DNA of 64,000 nt from a bacterium (GTDB lineage: Bacteria; Hydrothermota; UBA3073; JACQXS01; JAQTXJ01): NCBI GenBank assembly GCA_028716385.1, contig JAQUPX010000003.1:248001-312000 (forward strand), in the 5' to 3' direction. Both the position numbers and the translations under genes were made by a program. Position 1 is the first letter of the stretch. Each line of letters begins with the position of its first letter. Positions 59,602 to 64,000 of the stretch are shown in pieces. Below the pieces are notes generated by a model, which saw nothing but the letters and a program-made list of their open reading frames with translations, was not told where the DNA came from and did no database searches.

Positions 59602-60906
59602 ATGGACAATAAAAAAATTATTCTCTGTTATCCATCAATAAATAGATATCGTTCGGAAAGACCTTATCATTGGTTCCCATTCTCTGTCCTTCCTATTGCT
59701 CAAGCTCTTTCAAATTGTGGTTATCATCCAGTAGTTCTTGATTATCGTGTGGAAAAAAATGCTTATCAAAAATTAATAAAACATTTAAAAGATGCTATTT
59801 GGGTTGGTATTAGTTCAATGTCAGGATATCAGATTGCAGGTGGATTGAGAATAGCAAAAAATGTTCGAAAAATTAACCCTAATATTCCTATAATTTGGGG
59901 AGGATGGCATCCAACAATATTGCCTGAAGAAACAGTTAATAATCCTTTTGTAGACATTGTAGTTGCCGGAAATGGGGAAAAAACTATTGTTGAAATAGCA
60001 GATGCTATAAAACGTAAAAGAAGTATAAAGAATATAAAGGGGATAGCCTATAAGAGTGGTAGAAATGTTGTTTTCACAGGATATAAGAATCCTACCGACA
60101 TACAGGATGATGCGCAACAATACAGTAAGTATATTAATATCCAGTCATATATAAATCCTAAAACTATGGCGCTGGGATACTTTTCTGGGTATGGATGCGT
60201 ATTCAAATGTGCTTTTTGCTCTCGTCATTTTATGACAAAAAAATATTTACCTTATCCCGTAAAAAAGGTAATGGAAGATATAAGTTATTTTGTCAACCGA
60301 TATAGTTTTAAAAAAATACATTTTCAAGATGATAATTTTTTCATTAATCCTGCGCGAGTATTGCAAATTGCCCAAAACTTAATCAAATCAGGACATAGTC
60401 TGGAATGGTGGGCAAATGCGAGAACTGATGTTATATATAAGTTAACTAAAAAAGAAACAGGGATTTTAGTTAGATCCGGGCTTGCAACTCTATTTATCGG
60501 TGTGGAATCTGCTTCCCAACGAATGCTTGATACAATGAATAAAGGAACAAAAACCGAGGATATCATGAGAACTAATGGTGCTATAAAAAACTTCAATGTT
60601 GCCCTTCATTTGTCGTATATATTTGGTGTACCTGGGGAGACCATTGAAGACCTAAAATTGACTATCCGACAAATAAAAGCCTTAAAAAATGAAAATAAAA
60701 ATGTGCAGGTGCAAACTTGCTTTTATCAACCATATCCCGGAACAGAATTATATCAAAAGGCATTGGAATTAGGTTATGAAAAGACAACCGGATTAGAAAA
60801 GTGGAGCCTTTTAAAACCACAAGAAAAATTTAATAAAATGCCGTGGATGAGTGAAAAAGAATTGAGGTTATATAGAAAAGAATTCAACAGTTTTTTTGGA
60901 GGATAA
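59602..60906 (+). CDS. Cobalamin-binding radical SAM protein
   Basis: 434 residues. The N-terminal B12-binding Rossmann domain (WFPFSVLPIAQALSNCGYHP, IPIIWGGWHPTILPEETVNN, DIVVAGNGEKTIVEIADAI), then the radical SAM domain with the 4Fe-4S motif CVFKCAFC (about residues 200-207) and VKKVMEDISYFVNRYSFKKI, FIGVESASQRMLDTMNKGTK, LSYIFGVPGETIEDLKLTIR. Such enzymes methylate unactivated carbon or rearrange substrates. In this operon it probably modifies the sugar (inference). The end EFNSFFGG carries the GGAGGA ribosome site for the following micro-ORF. Confidence 0.85.
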   Translation: MDNKKIILCYPSINRYRSERPYHWFPFSVLPIAQALSNCGYHPVVLDYRVEKNAYQKLIKHLKDAIWVGISSMSGYQIAGGLRIAKNVRKINPNIPIIWGGWHPTILPEETVNNPFVDIVVAGNGEKTIVEIADAIKRKRSIKNIKGIAYKSGRNVVFTGYKNPTDIQDDAQQYSKYINIQSYINPKTMALGYFSGYGCVFKCAFCSRHFMTKKYLPYPVKKVMEDISYFVNRYSFKKIHFQDDNFFINPARVLQIAQNLIKSGHSLEWWANARTDVIYKLTKKETGILVRSGLATLFIGVESASQRMLDTMNKGTKTEDIMRTNGAIKNFNVALHLSYIFGVPGETIEDLKLTIRQIKALKNENKNVQVQTCFYQPYPGTELYQKALELGYEKTTGLEKWSLLKPQEKFNKMPWMSEKELRLYRKEFNSFFGG

Positions 60907-60911
60907 ATATA

Positions 60912-60962
60912 ATGACTGAAAATAACTATCTCGTAATTTCTTTAAGTATAGAAATGTTTTGA
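60912..60962 (+). CDS. 16-codon leader micro-ORF
   Basis: ATG at 60912, preceded by GGAGG, encodes MTENNYLVISLSIEMF and stops one base before the methyltransferase ATG at 60964. That next gene has no ribosome site of its own, so ribosomes probably reach it by termination-reinitiation. The peptide itself has no recognisable role and may be the start of a deleted gene. Confidence 0.4.
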   Translation: MTENNYLVISLSIEMF

Positions 60963-60963
60963 T

Positions 60964-62166
60964 ATGAATAAATGTATTGTATGTGGTTCTAGAAATTTCA
61001 AAAAAGTAATTTCTTTTCCCTCCATACCTGTTTTAGTGGGATGTGGTACAGTTGAGATGCATAACAAAATTCCTAACCTTCGTCAGGATTTGACGGTTGC
61101 GTATTGTCAAAAATGTGGTTTACTTTTTAATAGATTCCCCCAAAATGGCTTATCTTGGAATGTGTTTTACAAGTATTTTTCTCACCCAACTACTTTTTCT
61201 GTGGAAAAAAAAGATGACGCGAAAGAATTTTTTGATTTTATATTGTCGTATGTACATAAGGCAGGAAGAGCATTGGAAATCGGTTGTCATGATGGCTATT
61301 TCTTATCACTGTTATCTAAAAAGAGATGGGATGTTTACGGTTGTGAACCAAGTCCTGCTTCTGATATAGCCCGAGAGAAATATTCCATTAAAATCAACAA
61401 ATCAATGTTTTCTCCAAAGGATTATGAAAAATCATCATTTGATTTAATAATACTTAGAAACTTACTCGTGTGTGTGCCAGATCCTTCACAATTGTTGATG
61501 GAATGTCGAAAACTTTTGAAAAAAAATGGAATCATTGCTATTGAGAATCCTAATATTGATATGTGGATGGATTTTGAAACCTTTGCTCTCAGACATGACG
61601 TATTGTATTATTTTACTTCCCAACAACTGCAAAATATAATATCTGCCAGAAAATATACTATACTATATAGTAAATTAGGGAAAAGCAAAAGAAATTTTAT
61701 ATTGGCAAGTGTAAAAGATAATACTTCTAATGGGAAAAAAGGAGGTATATATCCCAATCAAAGTTGTTTAAATGAAACAAGAGAATTTATCTTGAAATAC
61801 GAGGAGAACTTACAAGAATTTAAGAAGAAATTTTATAATTTTTTAGCAGAGTGGAAAAAGACAAAACAAAAAATAATAATGGCTGGAGCAGGTTCTCACT
61901 CACAATTTTTAATATCATTGTTTGATATTGAAAATAATATATCTTTCGTTATTGATAATGACCCATTGAAAAATAACAAGTTCCTTTTAGGTTATAATTT
62001 ACAGGTGTTTTCTCCTGAGATCTTAAAGAAGGAAAAAGTAGATATCATTATTGCTTCTACCGGTAAAAGCTTGCAAAATAGTCTTATTCATTCACTAAAA
62101 AAATATAAGAAGAATTATTCTAAAATATTAAGATTATATCCAAGAGTAGAGTATGAAACTTTTTAA
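60964..62166 (+). CDS. NovU/TylC3-type C-methyltransferase
   Basis: 400 residues in three parts: an N-terminal zinc-binding segment (CIVCGSRNF ... VAYCQKCGLLFNRF), a SAM-binding Rossmann domain (RALEIGCHDGYFLSLLSKKR, FDLIILRNLLVCVPDPSQLL) and a C-terminal Rossmann-like domain (IIMAGAGSHSQFLISLFDIE, FVIDNDPLKNNKFLLGYNLQ). This triple layout is the family of deoxysugar C-methyltransferases, which add a methyl to C3 of a ketosugar. It probably makes or modifies a branched sugar of the same glycan. Translation is likely coupled to the 16-codon ORF. Confidence 0.85.
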   Translation: MNKCIVCGSRNFKKVISFPSIPVLVGCGTVEMHNKIPNLRQDLTVAYCQKCGLLFNRFPQNGLSWNVFYKYFSHPTTFSVEKKDDAKEFFDFILSYVHKAGRALEIGCHDGYFLSLLSKKRWDVYGCEPSPASDIAREKYSIKINKSMFSPKDYEKSSFDLIILRNLLVCVPDPSQLLMECRKLLKKNGIIAIENPNIDMWMDFETFALRHDVLYYFTSQQLQNIISARKYTILYSKLGKSKRNFILASVKDNTSNGKKGGIYPNQSCLNETREFILKYEENLQEFKKKFYNFLAEWKKTKQKIIMAGAGSHSQFLISLFDIENNISFVIDNDPLKNNKFLLGYNLQVFSPEILKKEKVDIIIASTGKSLQNSLIHSLKKYKKNYSKILRLYPRVEYETF

Positions 62167-62181
62167 AAACAGGAGATGTTA

Positions 62182-62874
62182 ATGGAAAAAAAGATATTAG
62201 TAGTAGTAGCTCATCCTGACGATGAGGTTTTAGGATGTGGAGGAACTATAGCAAAGTATAATAAGCTCGGGAATGAAATAAGTTTACTTATTCTTGGAGA
62301 GGGTATTACTTCGAGAGATAAAGTTAGAAATCCCCAAAAAAGAGTAACCGAATTGAACTCTTTAAAAATATATACAAAAGAAGCATCTAAAATTCTTGGA
62401 ATAAAAAAAGTATTTACTTTTAACTTCCCGGATAATCGTTTTGATACGGTTGCTGTGTTGGATATTGTAAAAGCGATAGAAGAGGTAACAAATAAAGTTA
62501 ACCCGGAAGTTATTTATACCCACCATCAAGGAGATTTAAATATTGACCATCAAATTACTTTTAAGGCAGTACTTACAGCTTGCCGTCCAATTTATGGAGA
62601 AACCGTTAAGGAAATATATTCTTTTGAAATCCCTTCATCTACCGAGTGGAGTGCTTCAGATGATAGCCACTTTTTTAATCCGAATGTTTTTATAGATATT
62701 TCTAATACATTTAACAAAAAAATAGAAGCAATGAAAGCATATAAAAGCGAATTGCGTGAATATCCTCATCCGAGGTCAACGAAAGCTTTAGAAATTATTG
62801 CGAGACGGTGGGGAATTGTTGTAGGTAAAAAACTCGTTGAAGCATTTCTGTTGATTAGAAGTATTAAGGAATAG
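62182..62874 (+). CDS. PIG-L-type LmbE deacetylase
   Basis: 230 residues from the ATG at 62182, seven bases after AGGAG; an ATG at 62176 is too near the ribosome site. The metal-binding signature VVAHPDDEVLGCGGTIAKYN (His, Asp, Asp), and the third ligand region TYTHHQ-like IYTHHQGDLNIDHQITFKAV. LmbE enzymes remove an N-acetyl group from GlcNAc derivatives. It is the last gene of the operon and would deacetylate a sugar intermediate; no signal peptide. Confidence 0.87.
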   Translation: MEKKILVVVAHPDDEVLGCGGTIAKYNKLGNEISLLILGEGITSRDKVRNPQKRVTELNSLKIYTKEASKILGIKKVFTFNFPDNRFDTVAVLDIVKAIEEVTNKVNPEVIYTHHQGDLNIDHQITFKAVLTACRPIYGETVKEIYSFEIPSSTEWSASDDSHFFNPNVFIDISNTFNKKIEAMKAYKSELREYPHPRSTKALEIIARRWGIVVGKKLVEAFLLIRSIKE

Positions 62875-63070
62875 TGCTTATAGTTTTTTAACTTGTTGCC
62901 TCTCAATTTAGTGTGTAAAAATTAAACCTCTAAATAGATATTTACAAATAAAATCATCATTTCTTTGCCTATTTGGTAGGAAAAATTTTCCCCATACAAG
63001 ATGTTCTCATATTTGTAACAAAACTTTTAGATATTTATATTATAAGGTAAATACAGAATATTTTAACAAA

Positions 63071-63086
63071 TGGCACAGAACTTGCT
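63071..63086 (+). promoter_or_regulatory. Sigma-54 promoter of the last glycosyltransferase
   Basis: TGGCAC-AGAAC-TTGCT, an exact consensus match on the plus strand. The -12 C at 63085 predicts a start at 63097, six bases before the ATG at 63103; no ribosome site. The 196 bp upstream (62875-63070) hold no gene; activator sites are not obvious. Confidence 0.9.
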
Positions 63087-63102
63087 AAAAATAATACGTA
63101 TT

Positions 63103-64000
63103 ATGAAGAAAATACTATTTATAGCACACGACTTGTATCCTCCTTTAAGAGGTGCAGAAAAGAGTAGTTTAACGTTGCTTGAGCACTTAAGCGAGGAAGG
63201 ATTTGATACCTATGCCTTTTGTATTGAAAAAGACAGAAGCAGAAAAGTAGAAAGGAATGGAGTAACAATAAGCACTTTTAGTGAATTGTTAAGTCTTACG
63301 AAAAGCATAGAGACTTTATTACCGGATATGATTTTTACGCAGTTTGATTTTGCTCCTTTTGCAGTGAGTGTAGCTAAAAGATTAAATATTCCGGTGGTTC
63401 TTTTTGTCCATGGTATGGATTATTTTTGTCATGTCCCGTTATATGCAGAAATATGCGATAGAAACTGCAAAAACTGTAATTATTACAATTTGTATGAGCC
63501 TACGTTGGTAAGAAATCGTGAGATGCTTCAACAGGCGGATGCAATTATATCAAATTCCGAATATACAAGGCAGGTGCTAAAAGAATTTACAAATATGGAA
63601 TCGGAAGTGATTTATCCGTTTATAAATTATGATGAAATTATATGTGAAGAGATATTTGTACCTCAAAAGTATATTACTATGTATCAGCCTGAAGTTCGCA
63701 AGGGTATTTTAACTCTTTTTGAAATCGCCAGGTTAATGCCGGAAGAACAGTTTTTGACCGTAGGACAGGGGGTAAAACTTAAACTACCAAACGTAAGGTA
63801 TATGGGGTATACTCCTCCAAAATATTTTTATTCCACTACTAAATTATTGGTTGTCCCTTCGGTAATAGGAGAAACTTTTGGTATGATAATCGTAGAAGCC
63901 TTGCTTAACGGAATACCTGTTGTTGCGGGTAGAATTGGTGGAATTCCTGAAGCTGCGGGACCGGGAGCCATATTAATAGATGATTTTTTGAATCCGGACA
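63103..64000 (+). CDS. Family 4 glycosyltransferase, 3' end outside window
   Basis: The frame is open from the ATG at 63103 to the window end (299 codons). N-terminal GT-B domain: FIAHDLYPPLRGAEKSSLTL, with a Cys-rich insert (EICDRNCKNCNYYN) common in one GT4 subgroup, then the C-terminal domain beginning QADAIISNSEYTRQVL, VPSVIGETFGMIIVEALLNG with the conserved ExFGxxxxEA, and GIPVVAGRIGGIPEAAG. It probably transfers the pseudaminic-acid-type sugar or another glycan, perhaps to flagellin, since it is controlled by a sigma-54 promoter like the flagellar genes (inference). Confidence 0.87.
   Translation, partial: MKKILFIAHDLYPPLRGAEKSSLTLLEHLSEEGFDTYAFCIEKDRSRKVERNGVTISTFSELLSLTKSIETLLPDMIFTQFDFAPFAVSVAKRLNIPVVLFVHGMDYFCHVPLYAEICDRNCKNCNYYNLYEPTLVRNREMLQQADAIISNSEYTRQVLKEFTNMESEVIYPFINYDEIICEEIFVPQKYITMYQPEVRKGILTLFEIARLMPEEQFLTVGQGVKLKLPNVRYMGYTPPKYFYSTTKLLVVPSVIGETFGMIIVEALLNGIPVVAGRIGGIPEAAGPGAILIDDFLNPD

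Overview
The window is a low-GC stretch of a flagellated, Gram-negative-type bacterium. Diderm signs are a lipobox protein, an exported protein with a probable beta-barrel, and several secreted beta-propeller or beta-helix proteins that end in a C-terminal sorting-type domain (pattern ...GIYxYxxx...K). That sorting domain plus DUF835 proteins suggests an uncultured FCB-like lineage such as the WOR-3 group; this is inference, since there is no rRNA or other marker here.

Layout. 1-2775: flagellar filament genes on the minus strand (fliD partial, fliS, flagellin), with a near-perfect sigma-28 promoter in front of flagellin. 3000-6667: two glycosyltransferases and a nucleotidyltransferase. 7082-11411: a PfkB kinase, a lipoprotein/exported protein pair and purA on the plus strand. 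11664-12646: a two-gene flagellar pair (FliK-like plus FlhB C-domain protein FlhX). 12795-22280: secreted surface proteins and a tandem pair of membrane DUF835 proteins. 22663-47413: one long minus-strand flagellar operon read from flgB: flgB-flgC-fliE-fliF-fliG-fliH-fliI-fliJ-motE-like-fliK-flgD-TIGR02530-flgE-motA-fliM-fliN-fliO-fliP-fliQ-fliR-flhB-flhA-flhF-flhG-fliA-small protein-membrane HTH protein. 47532-50498: two sigma-54 enhancer-binding proteins. 51080-62874: a plus-strand pseudaminic-acid-type sugar operon. 63103-end: another glycosyltransferase.

Regulation can be read from the DNA. Consensus sigma-54 promoters precede flgB, the first enhancer-binding protein and the last glycosyltransferase, and a slightly weaker one precedes flgE. 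FliA (sigma-28) is encoded in the operon and its promoter drives flagellin. The inferred order is enhancer-binding proteins and sigma-54, then basal body and hook, then FliA, then filament. The pseudaminic-acid operon and the several glycosyltransferases probably serve flagellin glycosylation.

Most notable: (i) FlhG carries a C-terminal HU/IHF-type DNA-binding domain, a fusion I do not know from the literature. (ii) A 520-bp array of about a dozen related TGTGGCATTT-type motifs, with two 93%-identical long repeats and inverted flanks, lies upstream of the sigma-54 promoter of an enhancer-binding protein gene. (iii) Three sigma-54 promoters sit so close to their start codons that the mRNAs would have leaders of only 6-7 nt. 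(iv) Small GC-rich palindromes are scattered between genes and also inside them, where they encode protein linkers, gene ends and stop codons; I see none in the pseudaminic-acid operon. (v) motB and fliL are absent beside motA, and pseH is absent from the sugar operon, where a sugar N-formyltransferase is present instead.
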